Of a stretch of DNA of 64,000 nucleotides, positions 17,236 to 26,713 are shown piece by piece. This stretch comes from Halomonas sp. 1513. GTDB taxonomy: Bacteria; Pseudomonadota; Gammaproteobacteria; Pseudomonadales; Halomonadaceae. The notes below the pieces were generated by a model. That model worked only from the letters and a program-made list of their open reading frames with translations, was not told the DNA's origin and did not search any database. A program made the translations under genes and the position numbers. The stretch covers positions 2,852,001 through 2,916,000 of the forward strand of contig CP019326.1 of the NCBI GenBank assembly GCA_001971685.1, given 5' to 3'. Position 1 is the stretch's first letter; each line of letters begins with the position of its first letter.

Positions 17236-18327
17236 ATGAGCATCCGTCTGACCAATATCGCCAAGACCTTCGGCCGCACCCAGGCCCTGGAACCGATCGA
17301 CCTCGACATCCACGACGGTGAGCTGGTCGGCCTGCTCGGCCCTTCGGGGTCGGGCAAGACCACCCTGCTGCGCATCATCGCCGGGCTCGAACAGGCCGAC
17401 GCCAAGCCCGCCGGACGCATCCAGTTCGGCGAGCGCGACGTCACCCAGGTCCACGTGCGCGACCGGCGCATCGGCTTCGTGTTCCAGCACTATGCGCTGT
17501 TCCGGCACATGACGGTGTTCGACAACGTCGCCTTCGGCCTCACCGTGATGCCGCGCAAGCAGCGCCCCAGCAGCGGCGAGATCCGCGCACGGGTCCACCG
17601 CCTGCTGGAGATGGTGCAGCTCGAGGACTTCGCCAAGCGCTACCCGGCGCAGCTCTCCGGCGGCCAGCAGCAGCGCGTCTCGCTGGCCCGTGCCCTGGCG
17701 CTGCGCCCCGACGTGCTGCTGCTCGACGAGCCGTTCGGCGCGCTGGACGCCAAGGTGCGCCAGGACCTGCGCCGCTGGCTGCGCCACCTCCACGACGAGC
17801 TCAACTTCACCAGCGTATTCGTCACCCACGACCAGGAGGAGGCGCTGGAGCTCTCCGACCGGGTGGTAGTGATGAGCAACGGCCGCATCGAGCAGATCGA
17901 CACCCCCGAGGCGCTCTATCGCGCCCCGGCCAACCGCTTCGTGTTCGAGTTCCTCGGCGACGTCAACCGCCTCGAGGGTGACGTGCGCAACGGCGTGCTG
18001 ACCTGCGGTGACGCCCAGCTGGCGGTGAGCGAGCTCGACGAAGGCCGCCAGGAGCTGCTGCTGCGCCCCCACGAGCTCAAGCTGACCGACGCCCCCAGCG
18101 AGGCCGCCCGGCTGCCGGTGACGGTGACCGCGATCTCGCCGGTGGGCGCCGAGGTGCGCGTCGAACTGGAGGCCGACTGGCTGCCGGCGCCGTGGCTGGC
18201 CACGGTGCGCCATGCCGACTTCGAGCGACTGGATATCCGCCGCGGCCAGCGACTCTACGCGATCCCGCGCCGCTGGCACCGCTTCGACGATGAGGCCGCC
18301 AAGCGCCGTCAGCCGACTGCCGCCTGA
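17236..18327 (+). CDS. cysA: Sulfate/thiosulfate import ATP-binding protein
   Basis: The 363-residue ATPase energises CysTW. It has Walker [10 protein letters not shown] (about residues 36-44), the Q-loop FVFQHYALF, the signature LSGGQQQR, Walker [12 protein letters not shown], the H-loop [11 protein letters not shown] and a C-terminal regulatory domain from about 240. The length equals that of E. coli CysA. It is the last gene of sbp-cysT-cysW-cysA. The next gene starts about 96 bases on with its own ribosome site. Confidence 0.96.
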   Translation: MSIRLTNIAKTFGRTQALEPIDLDIHDGELVGLLGPSGSGKTTLLRIIAGLEQADAKPAGRIQFGERDVTQVHVRDRRIGFVFQHYALFRHMTVFDNVAFGLTVMPRKQRPSSGEIRARVHRLLEMVQLEDFAKRYPAQLSGGQQQRVSLARALALRPDVLLLDEPFGALDAKVRQDLRRWLRHLHDELNFTSVFVTHDQEEALELSDRVVVMSNGRIEQIDTPEALYRAPANRFVFEFLGDVNRLEGDVRNGVLTCGDAQLAVSELDEGRQELLLRPHELKLTDAPSEAARLPVTVTAISPVGAEVRVELEADWLPAPWLATVRHADFERLDIRRGQRLYAIPRRWHRFDDEAAKRRQPTAA

Positions 18328-18423
18328 TACGTCCCGAGCGTTGCAACGGAACGTGCCAGCCGGTCGGCAGCGGCTTATACTCGTCGCATGCTCTTTGCCT
18401 GTCGATCACTCAGGAGTCGTCAC

Positions 18424-19011
18424 ATGCTGTCTCGCTTTGGGTTTCGTGCCTTGTTCGCCGCCGCCGCGCTGGTACTGGCCGGCTGTACCAGCCCGCACTA
18501 CCTGCAGGTCAACCCGCAGATCACCGCCGACATTCCCCAGGCCGGTGGCGGCCAGCAGGTCACCGTCAACGTGGTCGACGAGCGCGAGACCGAAGTGCTC
18601 GGCACGCGCAGCGGCTCGGCGATGTCGGCGGCCCAGATCACCGTCAACTCCCACGACGTGGTGCCCAAGCTGCAGGAGCAGGCCGAGGCCGCGGTGCGCC
18701 GCATGGGCTTCGAGCCGACCACTCAGCCCAGCGACGGGCGGCCCTCGCTGACCCTGGCCCTGACGCGCCTCGACTACGCCCGCGGCGACGGCGTGCCGGT
18801 GCTCGGTGAAGCGGTCCTCGAGGCGGTATTCCGCGCCGAGGCGGTCAACCAGCGCAACACCTACACCGGCACCTACACCTCGCGGCGCACCCAGAGCTAC
18901 GCCGTACGCCCGGACCAGGACACCAACACGCGGATGGTCAACGACCTGCTCAGCGACGGCCTCAACCGTACCTTCCGCGATCCGGAGTTGGGTCGGCTAC
19001 TAGCCCGCTAA
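18424..19011 (+). CDS. YajG-family outer-membrane lipoprotein
   Basis: The 195-residue protein starts at ATG 18424 with an AGGAG site. It has a lipoprotein signal peptide with lipobox LVLAGC (Cys about residue 20). The mature part shows VNPQITADIP, VTVNVVDERET and the helical middle VVPKLQEQAEAAVRRMGFEPT, which match the YajG/uncharacterised lipoprotein family. The function is unknown; YajG lies near the muropeptide permease ampG in E. coli, but that link is not seen here. TATACT around 18375 may be part of its promoter. A strong terminator follows. Confidence 0.8.
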   Translation: MLSRFGFRALFAAAALVLAGCTSPHYLQVNPQITADIPQAGGGQQVTVNVVDERETEVLGTRSGSAMSAAQITVNSHDVVPKLQEQAEAAVRRMGFEPTTQPSDGRPSLTLALTRLDYARGDGVPVLGEAVLEAVFRAEAVNQRNTYTGTYTSRRTQSYAVRPDQDTNTRMVNDLLSDGLNRTFRDPELGRLLAR

Positions 19012-19030
19012 ACCAGGCCTCCAGCACGCA

Positions 19031-19058
19031 TTGAGCCCCGCCATATCGCGGGGCTCAA
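19031..19058. terminator. Bidirectional terminator between yajG-like gene and tpm
   Basis: TTGAGCCCCGC at 19031-19041 pairs perfectly with GCGGGGCTCAA at 19048-19058 around a six-base loop. It lies in the 64-base gap between two convergent genes, so it can serve both. Confidence 0.8.
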
Positions 19059-19075
19059 TATGTTAGCCGCTCGTC

Positions 19076-19729
19076 TCAGGCCAGCGGGCCGCGCCGCTTG
19101 AGCGCCCAGGCGCTCTCGCGAAAGCCGTTCGCCTCGGGCTCGCCGTCGGCCAGATGGGTCAGCTCGAAGTTGGGCTCGAGCAGCTCGCGCACCTCGTCGT
19201 CCGGGACGCTGTAGGGCGGCCCGGCGTGGCTGCCACCGCCCCGCGTGAGGCTGATCAGCAGCCCCCTGGCGCCCGGCGGCAGCAGCTGGGCGAGGTGGAA
19301 GGCGTAGCGCTGACGCGTTGCCTGAGGCAGGGCGATCAGCGCGCCGCGGTCGTAGAAGGCGCCCACCTCGGCGGCCTGCTGGATATGGAAGTGAAAGAAG
19401 TCACCGCCCCACAGCTCGACGCTGCCCTGGCGACAGATATCGAAGTCGCCGGCATGATAGCGCGACACCTCGCCGTCACCTTCGGCCAGGAACTGCTCGA
19501 TGGCATCAGTGGCCAGCTCGATGCCCAGCACCGGATGGCCCTGCTCGGCCAGCCAGCGCATGTCGAGGCTCTTGCCGCACAGTGGCACCAGCACCTTGGC
19601 GCCCGGCGGCACCTCCAGCGTCGGCCAGAAGCGCGCCAGCGCCGGATGCACCGCATCGCGATGAAAGCCGATGCGCCCCTCACGCCAGCGCGACAGCCAC
19701 TCGTTCTCATCACTCACCTGCATGCTCAT
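19076..19729 (-). CDS. tpm: Thiopurine S-methyltransferase
   Basis: The 217-residue protein is a bacterial Tpm. It begins NEWLSRWREGRIGFHRDAVHPAL and has the SAM-binding motifs VLVPLCGKSLDMRWLAEQGHPVLGIE, then FDICRQGSVELWGGDFF and YDRGALIALPQATRQRYA. The family methylates thiopurines and, in Pseudomonas, selenium and tellurium compounds. Its natural substrate here is unknown. It lies 10 bases after the SH3-domain gene on the same strand, so the two are probably co-transcribed. Confidence 0.93.
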   Translation of the reverse strand: MSMQVSDENEWLSRWREGRIGFHRDAVHPALARFWPTLEVPPGAKVLVPLCGKSLDMRWLAEQGHPVLGIELATDAIEQFLAEGDGEVSRYHAGDFDICRQGSVELWGGDFFHFHIQQAAEVGAFYDRGALIALPQATRQRYAFHLAQLLPPGARGLLISLTRGGGSHAGPPYSVPDDEVRELLEPNFELTHLADGEPEANGFRESAWALKRRGPLA

Positions 19730-19739
19730 GCGTCTCCGC

Positions 19740-20363
19740 TTAGAACCAGCGGTCGCGCTTCTTGCGCCGCCGCGGCAGGTGCGGAACGATCAGGCCGACC
19801 AGCAGCCCGGCGCCGGCCACGCCACCGCCGTACATGAAGTAGCGCAGCAGCAGGTCCTCCTCCTGGGTATCCAGGCGTGCCTGCAGGCCGCGCACCTGGC
19901 GCAGCGCCTCGTCGGCCTCGCCGTCGAGCTCGCGGTTGCGCGCCTCGAGCTCGGCAATGCGCTGCTCACGCTGCTCGAGGGTCTCGGTCATGGTCGCCAC
20001 GCGGGTCTCCCACTCCTCGTTGATCCCGTCGAGTTCGCTGCTCAGGCTGGCGACCTGGGCCTCCAGCTCGGGCACCCTGACGCCGGCGCTCGGGGCATCC
20101 TGCAGCTCGTCGCTGAGAATCCACACCGCATCGCCGTCGGCGTCCTCGACGCGCGTGTAGCTGCCGCTGGTCTCGAGCACCGTGACCGGCTCGCCGGCGG
20201 TCAGGGTGCCGACGATGCGATAGCCATCGGTGGGGCCGCTTCTGACGAAGGTGGTCAGGCCGTCGGAGACCCAGGCCTGGTTGTCGTCCGCTTCCTGGGC
20301 CTGTGCCCCGAGGGCCATGGCCCCCAGTGCTACGCCCAATATCACTGTCTTGAATGTACGCAT
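19740..20363 (-). CDS. SH3-domain, coiled-coil membrane protein (TIGR04211/YgiM-like)
   Basis: The 207-residue protein has a signal peptide (MRTFKTVILGVALGAMALGAQAQ) and a bacterial SH3 domain at about 25-85 (VRSGPTDGYRIVGTLTAGEPVTVLE). A coiled coil follows at about 95-170 with many Glu and Arg residues, then a membrane helix near 178-198 and a basic cytoplasmic tail RRRKKRDRWF. This layout matches YgiM-type proteins of unknown envelope function. The start is ATG 20363. Longer upstream readings cover the intergenic region. Confidence 0.85.
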   Translation of the reverse strand: MRTFKTVILGVALGAMALGAQAQEADDNQAWVSDGLTTFVRSGPTDGYRIVGTLTAGEPVTVLETSGSYTRVEDADGDAVWILSDELQDAPSAGVRVPELEAQVASLSSELDGINEEWETRVATMTETLEQREQRIAELEARNRELDGEADEALRQVRGLQARLDTQEEDLLLRYFMYGGGVAGAGLLVGLIVPHLPRRRKKRDRWF

Positions 20364-20564
20364 ATATCTGCCGTGTTCGTGGCTCGAATCGGGCGAGTAG
20401 CGCCCATCCACGCTGATGGCGCCGCCCCCGCGTCCTATCGCGGGCGGCGCGATGAGACCGTGTCCCATCCACAACTTCTGTGGATAAGTCTTGGGAAAAC
20501 CTCTCCCCGAGTCGGTGTCGGCCAGCGAGATGCCTGACACCCCCTCAGATCGTTCATTTTTTGA

Positions 20565-20894
20565 TCAACCGTCATCCCGCGGTGGCCAGCTCATCGGCCG
20601 TGGAAATTCCGCTATCTTGCCCTCGGCCTTGACCGCCTTGGGCGTCCCCTCGCGCTCGACTTCATCGATGCGCACAATGGCATTCAGGGGAATATAGCTG
20701 CGACTCACGCCGTCGAAGGTGCGCCGCAGCTTGTCGGTGGAGGGGTCCACCACCAGCTTGCTGGCGTCTTCGAAGACGAAAGCTTCGACCTCGATAAAGC
20801 CCCACAGATCACTCTGGAAGATCTCGCGGGCGTAGAGCTCCCAGATTTCCCCCTGATTGTGGAATACCACCCGGTAAATTGGCTTGGCCGCCAT
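20565..20894 (-). CDS. DUF1820 family protein
   Basis: The 109-residue protein begins MAAKPIYRVVFHNQGEIWEL and includes YAREIFQSDLWGFIEVEAFVF and SRSYIPLNAIVRIDEVEREG, a pattern conserved in gammaproteobacterial DUF1820 proteins of unknown function. The start ATG 20894 follows AGAGGCAGT. It is soluble and acidic, and divergent from miaB with 229 bases between them. The ORF that extends upstream in phase overlaps miaB antisense and is not real. Confidence 0.85.
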   Translation of the reverse strand: MAAKPIYRVVFHNQGEIWELYAREIFQSDLWGFIEVEAFVFEDASKLVVDPSTDKLRRTFDGVSRSYIPLNAIVRIDEVEREGTPKAVKAEGKIAEFPRPMSWPPRDDG

Positions 20895-21123
20895 ACTGCC
20901 TCTGCATTCATGCCGCTGAACGACGTCGACACCGCCAGGGTGCCGATCCCAAGGGGCGAAGAATAGCACAGCCGTGGCCAATTCGAGCCCCCGCGACTGG
21001 CCCCGCTGGCAGGCTATCCGTATAATCGCCGGCATACGTCTGAAACGGCCCTCGGGCCGCCTTAGTGAATCCCCTGAACCGGTAACGGCGATGCCGGGCG
21101 CCTGGCGCCACGGCCCTATTCTT

Positions 21124-22470
21124 ATGGCGAAGAAACTCTTCATCAAGACCCACGGCTGCCAGATGAACGAGTACGATTCGGCCCGCATGGCGGATCTGCT
21201 CGGCGAGTCCCACCAGCTGGAGCTCACCGATAACGAAGGTGACGCGGATGTGATCCTGCTCAACACCTGCTCGATTCGTGAGAAGGCCCAGGAGAAGGTG
21301 TTCCACCAACTGGGCCGCTGGAAAAAGCTCAAGCAAGCCAATCCCGACCTGGTGATCGGCGTCGGCGGCTGCGTGGCCAGCCAGGAGGGCGAGGCGCTGC
21401 GCAAGCGCGCGCCCCACGTCGACATGGTGTTCGGCCCCCAGACCCTGCACCGAGTGCCGGCGATGCTCGATGCGCGGCGCAGCAGCGAACAGATCTCGGT
21501 GGTCGACGTCACCTTCCCCGAGATCGAGAAATTCGACCACCTGCCCAAGCCCAGTGCCGATGGCGCCACCGCCTTCGTCTCGGTGATGGAGGGCTGCTCC
21601 AAGTACTGCACCTTCTGCGTGGTGCCCTATACCCGCGGTGAGGAGGTCTCGCGGCCCTTCGAGGCGGTGATGGACGAGGTGATCCACCTCGCCGAACAGG
21701 GCGTGCGCGAGATCAACCTGCTGGGCCAGAACGTCAACGCCTACCGCGGCGAAAACCAGCTCGGCGACGAAATCGACCTGGCCGAGCTGATCGCCTGCGT
21801 GGCGGCGGTGGAGGGGATCGACCGTATCCGCTTCACCACCTCGCACCCGGTGGAGTTCTCCGACAGCCTGATCGAGGCCTATGGCGAGATTCCCGAGCTG
21901 GTCAGCCACCTGCACCTGCCGGTGCAGGCCGGCTCCGACCGCATCCTGGCGGCCATGAAGCGCGGCCACACGGTGGAGGAGTATGTCGAGAAGATGGAGC
22001 GTATCCGTGAGCTGCGCCCCGACATCAGCTTCTCCTCGGACTTCATCATCGGCTTCCCCGGCGAGACCGAGGACGACTTTGAAGCGACCATGAACCTGAT
22101 CCACCGCATCGGTTTCGATCATTCGTTCAGCTTCGTCTACTCGGCGCGCCCCGGCACCCCGGCGGCGTCCCTCGAGGACGACACACCGGAAGCGGTCAAG
22201 AAGCAGCGCCTGGCGATCCTTCAGGAGCGCATCAACCAGCAGGCGATGCAGATCAGTCGGCGCATGGTGGGCTCCACCCAGCGCATCCTGGTCACCGGCT
22301 TCTCGCCCAAGGACCCCGGCCAGCTCTCGGGGCGCACCGAGAATAACCGGGTGGTCAACTTCCGCGCCGCCAATCCCACCGAGCTGATCGGCCACTTCGT
22401 CGACGTCGAGATTTCCGAGGCGCTGCCCAACTCGCTGCGCGGCGAACTCACGTCACCGGCGCTATATTGA
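21124..22470 (+). CDS. miaB: tRNA-2-methylthio-N6-isopentenyladenosine synthase
   Basis: The 448-residue radical-SAM methylthiotransferase adds ms2 to i6A37 of tRNAs that read UNN codons. The N-terminal cluster is held by C12 ([10 protein letters not shown]), C49 (NTCSIREKA) and C83 (GGCVA). The radical-SAM cluster is held by C158, C162 and C165 (CSKYCTFC). A TRAM domain closes the protein (about 380-440). The start is ATG 21124. Trp codons are read by an i6A37 tRNA, so MiaB is formally connected to translation of the trp leader in this window, though that is general biology and not evidence of linkage. Confidence 0.98.
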   Translation: MAKKLFIKTHGCQMNEYDSARMADLLGESHQLELTDNEGDADVILLNTCSIREKAQEKVFHQLGRWKKLKQANPDLVIGVGGCVASQEGEALRKRAPHVDMVFGPQTLHRVPAMLDARRSSEQISVVDVTFPEIEKFDHLPKPSADGATAFVSVMEGCSKYCTFCVVPYTRGEEVSRPFEAVMDEVIHLAEQGVREINLLGQNVNAYRGENQLGDEIDLAELIACVAAVEGIDRIRFTTSHPVEFSDSLIEAYGEIPELVSHLHLPVQAGSDRILAAMKRGHTVEEYVEKMERIRELRPDISFSSDFIIGFPGETEDDFEATMNLIHRIGFDHSFSFVYSARPGTPAASLEDDTPEAVKKQRLAILQERINQQAMQISRRMVGSTQRILVTGFSPKDPGQLSGRTENNRVVNFRAANPTELIGHFVDVEISEALPNSLRGELTSPALY

Positions 22471-22517
22471 GACCAGCCGCTATACTCTAGGCTGAATGCC
22501 AACATGATCTATGACAT

Positions 22518-22539
22518 TGCCCCGGGCCTGCCCGGGGCA
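22518..22539. repeat. GC-rich stem-loop between miaB and phoH
   Basis: TGCCCCGGG at 22518-22526 pairs with CCCGGGGCA at 22531-22539 around CCTG. There is no T-run, so it may be a weak terminator for miaB or a processing site. TATACT near 22484 could be a -10 element for the downstream operon. Confidence 0.5.
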
Positions 22540-22577
22540 GTAAGCTCGACGAACCTTTTTCGCAACGCACGGATCCC

Positions 22578-23666
22578 TTGCTCTTGAGCCAACACAGTTC
22601 TCAGGCTAACCGCATCATCACTCTCACCCTCGAACCCAACGACCCGCGTCGTCTGGCCAACCTGTGCGGTCAGCGCGACGAGCACTTGAAGCTGGTAGAA
22701 GAGCGCCTGGGCATCACCCTGCGCAACCGCGGCAACACCTTCCAGTTGGCCGGCCCGAGCCCGCGGGTCAAGGCCGCGGCCAACGTGGTCGAACACCTCT
22801 ACCGCGAGACCGAGGCCAGCGACCTGTCGCCGGATACCGTGCACCTGTTTTTGCAGGAGTCCGGCCTCGAGGCCCTCGAGGAGGAGGAAGGCGTGGCCGA
22901 AGGCGAGGTACTGCTGCGCACGCCGCGGGCGCTGATCAAGCCGCGCGGCCTCAACCAGCAGAGCTACGTGCAGAGCATTCGCGAGCACGACATCAACTTC
23001 GGCATCGGCCCGGCGGGCACCGGCAAGACCTACCTGGCGGTGGCCGCGGCGGTGGAGGCGCTCAATCAGCAGGAGGTGCGCCGCATCCTGCTGGTGCGCC
23101 CGGCGGTTGAGGCCGGCGAAAAGCTGGGCTTCCTGCCCGGCGACCTGGCCCAGAAGATCGACCCCTACCTGCGCCCGCTCTACGACGCGCTGTACGAGAT
23201 GATCGGCTTCGAGCAGGTCGGCAAGCTGATCGAGCGCCAGATCATCGAGATCGCCCCGCTGGCGTATATGCGCGGCCGCACGCTCAACAACTCCTTCATC
23301 ATTCTCGACGAGAGCCAGAACACCACCCGCGAGCAGATGAAGATGTTCCTGACCCGCATCGGCTTCGGCTCCACCGCGGTGATCACCGGCGACGTGACCC
23401 AGGTCGACCTGCCGCGGGGCCAGAGTTCGGGACTGATCCAGGTGCTCGACGTGCTCAAGGGCACGCCGGGCATCGGCGTCACCCATTTCGCCGCCAAGGA
23501 CGTCGTGCGCCACCCGCTGGTGCAGCGCATTATCGAGGCCTACGACCTGTTCGAGGCCGAGCAGGAGGCCGCCGAGCGCCAGCGCAAGCTGGAGCGCGAC
23601 CAGGAGCGCGCCGCGCTGCGCCGCGAGCAGCTGGAGCGCGACCTGCGCCAGGATCCCCCATCGTGA
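22578..23666 (+). CDS. ybeZ: PhoH-like ATPase (YbeZ)
   Basis: The 362-residue protein has an N-terminal KH-like region (TLRNRGNTFQLAGPSPRVKAAANVV) and a P-loop domain with Walker A GPAGTGKT at 144-151 and Walker B FIILDESQN near 238. The Glu/Arg-rich C-terminal tail (about 335-355) is helical. PhoH/YbeZ partners YbeY in ribosome and RNA maturation. No ATG fits, and TTG 22578 or TTG 22584 is the likely start. It overlaps ybeY by four bases (GTGA). Confidence 0.93.
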   Translation: MLLSQHSSQANRIITLTLEPNDPRRLANLCGQRDEHLKLVEERLGITLRNRGNTFQLAGPSPRVKAAANVVEHLYRETEASDLSPDTVHLFLQESGLEALEEEEGVAEGEVLLRTPRALIKPRGLNQQSYVQSIREHDINFGIGPAGTGKTYLAVAAAVEALNQQEVRRILLVRPAVEAGEKLGFLPGDLAQKIDPYLRPLYDALYEMIGFEQVGKLIERQIIEIAPLAYMRGRTLNNSFIILDESQNTTREQMKMFLTRIGFGSTAVITGDVTQVDLPRGQSSGLIQVLDVLKGTPGIGVTHFAAKDVVRHPLVQRIIEAYDLFEAEQEAAERQRKLERDQERAALRREQLERDLRQDPPS

Positions 23667-24181
23667 CGTCGACGCCCGTCGTCGACCGACAGGTCGCCCT
23701 GGCCGATGCGCAGGCACTCCCCGACCAGGCCAGCCTCGAGCGCTGGGTCGGCGCGGCACTCAGCCGCGCCGACGCGCATGACCGCGACGAGCTCAGCGTG
23801 CGCTTCGTCGACGCCGACGAAAGCCAGACCCTCAACCGCGACTACCGCGGCAAGGATGCCCCCACCAACGTGCTGTCGTTCGGCGTCGAACTGCCGCCGG
23901 GGATAGACTTGCCGCTGCTCGGCGACCTGGTGATCTGCCATCCGGTGGTGGTCCGGGAAGCCCGGGAGCAAGGCAAGCCGCTGGCCGACCACTATGCCCA
24001 CATGGTGGTTCATGGCACCCTGCACCTGCTAGGTTTCGACCACATCGACGACGCCGAGGCCGAGGCCATGGAGCAGCTCGAACGCGAGATTCTCGCCGCA
24101 CTGGGGATCGCCGATCCCTACCGCCCCGCGCCTGAACCCCCTTCCGCCGCCCCAGAGGAAGAGAGACCGACGCATGAGTGA
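23663..24181 (+). CDS. ybeY: Endoribonuclease YbeY, rRNA maturation factor
   Basis: The 172-residue zinc endoribonuclease is recognised by HGTLHLLGFDH, which supplies three zinc ligands (H117, H121, H127). It also has the upstream FVDADESQTLNRDYRGKDAPTNVLSF. YbeY takes part in 16S rRNA 3'-end processing and 70S quality control. The start is GTG 23663, overlapping the ybeZ stop. The C-terminal tail is Pro/Glu-rich and extends past the usual fold. It overlaps corC by 8 bases. Confidence 0.96.
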   Translation: MTSTPVVDRQVALADAQALPDQASLERWVGAALSRADAHDRDELSVRFVDADESQTLNRDYRGKDAPTNVLSFGVELPPGIDLPLLGDLVICHPVVVREAREQGKPLADHYAHMVVHGTLHLLGFDHIDDAEAEAMEQLEREILAALGIADPYRPAPEPPSAAPEEERPTHE

Positions 24182-25073
24182 AGACCGATCGAGTAGCCAG
24201 AACAACAAATCCTGGCTCGAGAAGTTTTTCAGCGCCTTCTCATCCGACAGCGACGAGCCCAGCTCCCGCGACGAGCTGCTGGCCTTTCTGCGTGAAGCCG
24301 GCACCCGGCTGCGCCTCGACCAGGATGCCCTGACCATTATCGAGGGGGCGCTGCAGATCAGCGACCAGCAGGTCCGCGAAGTGCTGATCCCGCGCTCCCA
24401 GGTCAACGTGATCGGCCTCGAACAGCCCGCCGAGGAGTACCTGCCGGTGATCCTCGAGACCGGCCATTCGCGCTATCCGGTGGTCGGCGAGAACCTCGAC
24501 GAGGTGCACGGCATCCTGCTGGTCAAGGACTTGTTGCCGCTGCTCTCCGAGAGCCAGGACAAGCGCCAGCATTTCGCCCTCGACAGCGTGCTGCGCCCGG
24601 CCATGTTCGTACCCGAGTCGAAGCGCCTCAACAGCCTGCTCAAGGAGTTTCGCGACACCCACAACCATATGGCGGTGGTGGTCGACGAGTACGGCGGCAC
24701 CGCCGGTATCGTGACCATCGAGGATATCCTCGAGCAGATCGTCGGTGACATCGAAGACGAACACGATACCGACGAGGAAGACGATATTCGCGAGCTGGGG
24801 GAAGGCCGCTATGCGATCCGCGCCCTGACCCCCATCGAGGATTTCAACGAGCGCTTCGAGACGCGCTTCTCCGATGAAGAGTTCGATACCGTCGGCGGGC
24901 TGGTGATGCAGCGCTTCGGTCACCTGCCGCGGCGCGGCGAGCACGCCGAACTGGGCGGCTGGCGCTTTACCGTACTCAACGCCGATAATCGCCGTATCCG
25001 CCTGCTGCAAGCCGAACATGCCAAGCAAGCCGACGAGCATGACAGCGCCAACAAGGACGATGGTTCGCCCTAG
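24174..25073 (+). CDS. corC: CorC/YbeX CBS-domain protein
   Basis: The 299-residue cytoplasmic protein has two CBS domains (about 68-190: VREVLIPRSQVNVIGL, and MFVPESKRLNSLLKEFRDTHNHMAVVVDEYGGTAGIVTIEDILE). A CorC_HlyC domain follows from about 210 (ALTPIEDFNERFETRFSDEEFDTVGG). Annotated as a magnesium/cobalt efflux factor, YbeX has more recently been tied to ribosome metabolism with YbeY. It sits in the conserved ybeZ-ybeY-ybeX-lnt order. Confidence 0.95.
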   Translation: MSEDRSSSQNNKSWLEKFFSAFSSDSDEPSSRDELLAFLREAGTRLRLDQDALTIIEGALQISDQQVREVLIPRSQVNVIGLEQPAEEYLPVILETGHSRYPVVGENLDEVHGILLVKDLLPLLSESQDKRQHFALDSVLRPAMFVPESKRLNSLLKEFRDTHNHMAVVVDEYGGTAGIVTIEDILEQIVGDIEDEHDTDEEDDIRELGEGRYAIRALTPIEDFNERFETRFSDEEFDTVGGLVMQRFGHLPRRGEHAELGGWRFTVLNADNRRIRLLQAEHAKQADEHDSANKDDGSP

Positions 25074-25081
25074 CCCAAGGA

Positions 25082-26581
25082 ATGATCATGACTTCACCAA
25101 GCCCTGCCCCCAGCCGTAGCCAGCGAGCACTGGGCTATGCCATCGCGCTGATCGCCGGCCTGCTCACCACCCTCACCGCCTCACCGTTCGAGCTGTGGTG
25201 GCTGGGGCCGGTGGCGGTGGCACTGATGTATCTCGGCATCCACACGCTCACCCCCGGCCAGGCAGCGTTCAAGGGCTGGTGGTACGGCGTCGGGCTGTTC
25301 GGCAGCGGCGCCTCCTGGGTCTATGTCTCGATTCACGACTACGGCTATACCGGGGTGCCGCTTGCGCTGTTCCTTACCTCGCTGTTCGTTGCCGCAATGG
25401 CGCTGTTCTTTGCCGTGTGGCTGTGGCTCTACGCCCGCCTGTGCGGCCCACGCCTGGCGGCGCTTAGCTTCGCCGGCGCCTGGGTGCTGGGCGAGGTGCT
25501 GCGCACCTACGCCTTTACCGGCTTCCCCTGGCTGCTGCTGGGCAGCGCCCACGTCGACTCGCCGCTGGCCGCCTGGGCGCCGGTGGGCGGTGTCTACCTG
25601 CTGTCACTGATCACTGCGCTTTCCGGCACACTGCTGGTCGAGCTGCTGCAGCGCCGCTGGCTGGCGGCGGCGCCCATCCTGCTAATGTGGTTGGCGCCGC
25701 TGCTGCTGCCGGCGCAGTGGACCAGCCCCGCCGGCGAGCCGCGCCGCGTCGCGCTGCTGCAGGGCAACCTGCCCCAGGAGATCAAGTGGACGCCGGAGGG
25801 GCAGCGCATGGCCGCCAACACCTTCAGCGACATGACCCGCGAACAACCCGACGATATAGACCTGATCGTCTGGCCCGAGGCGGCGCTGCCGATGTTCGAG
25901 GATGAAGCGCAGCCGCTCCTCGAGCGGGTTCAGGCAAACCTGGCCCCGGACACCGCGCTGCTCACCGGCATACTGCAGCGCGACGGCGACGGCCTGTTCT
26001 ACAACGCGGTGATCGGCGTCGGCGACGTCGAGGGCGAGTACCGCAAGGAACACCTGGTGCCGTTCGGCGAGTACCTGCCGTTCGATGACCTGCTGCGTGG
26101 CGCCATCGCCTTCTTCGACCTGCCGATGCCGGCCATGACGCCCGGGCCCGCCCGCCAGGCGCCGATGAAGGCCGCCGGCCTGACCATCGGCAACGCGATC
26201 TGCTACGAGATCATCTACGCCAACCTGGTCGCCGAGCGCGCCCGCCATGCCGACGTGCTGCTGACGGTCTCCAACGACACCTGGTTCGGCGCCTCGATTG
26301 GCCCGCATCAGCACTTCCAGATGGCGCGGCTGCGGGCGCTGGAGAACGGCCGCTACGTGGCCCGCGCCACCAGCAACGGCGTGACCGCGATCATCGACCC
26401 GCAGGGGCGGGTCATCGAGCAGCTGCCGCAGTTCGAGACCGCCAGCCTGACCGGCGAGGTCACCCCGATGCAGGGCCTGACGCCCTTCACCCGCAGCGGC
26501 AGCTGGCCGGCCTGGCTGCTGGCCGCACTGCTGATGGCGACGGGACTGCGCATATCGCGCAAGCCGGCCACCCCGCAGTAG
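25082..26581 (+). CDS. lnt: Apolipoprotein N-acyltransferase
   Basis: The 499-residue inner-membrane enzyme adds the third acyl chain to outer-membrane lipoproteins. About six N-terminal helices (residues 17-210) are followed by a nitrilase-fold domain with the catalytic triad E266 (WPEAALP), K322 (YRKEHLVPFGEYLP) and C374 (GNAICYE). ATG 25082 or ATG 25088 can start it; the ribosome site is the AAGGAATG overlap region. It ends the miaB-phoH-ybeY-corC-lnt block, with a terminator 50 bases on. Confidence 0.97.
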   Translation: MIMTSPSPAPSRSQRALGYAIALIAGLLTTLTASPFELWWLGPVAVALMYLGIHTLTPGQAAFKGWWYGVGLFGSGASWVYVSIHDYGYTGVPLALFLTSLFVAAMALFFAVWLWLYARLCGPRLAALSFAGAWVLGEVLRTYAFTGFPWLLLGSAHVDSPLAAWAPVGGVYLLSLITALSGTLLVELLQRRWLAAAPILLMWLAPLLLPAQWTSPAGEPRRVALLQGNLPQEIKWTPEGQRMAANTFSDMTREQPDDIDLIVWPEAALPMFEDEAQPLLERVQANLAPDTALLTGILQRDGDGLFYNAVIGVGDVEGEYRKEHLVPFGEYLPFDDLLRGAIAFFDLPMPAMTPGPARQAPMKAAGLTIGNAICYEIIYANLVAERARHADVLLTVSNDTWFGASIGPHQHFQMARLRALENGRYVARATSNGVTAIIDPQGRVIEQLPQFETASLTGEVTPMQGLTPFTRSGSWPAWLLAALLMATGLRISRKPATPQ

Positions 26582-26629
26582 CGCCGAGCGCCGTAGGATG
26601 GCGTCATCGACAACGGCGATATCAATGAA

Positions 26630-26661
26630 GAGCCCCGCTGGAATAACTTCCAGCGGGGCTC
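26630..26661. terminator. Intrinsic terminator of lnt, shared with phaC
   Basis: GAGCCCCGCTGGAA at 26630-26643 pairs perfectly with 26648-26661 around TAAC, and ACTTTTCTCTC follows on the plus strand. The convergent phaC gene ends at 26714, so the hairpin may also serve it. Confidence 0.85.
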
Positions 26662-26713
26662 ACTTTTCTCTCACACTACGGGTTTTTCTAGCTAACCCGC
26701 TTGGCGCCGAGCG

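Noticed and set aside
20974..21123. 50-residue N-terminal extension of miaB
   Set aside because: It is not family-like. MiaB proteins begin with the [13 protein letters not shown] region at ATG 21124.
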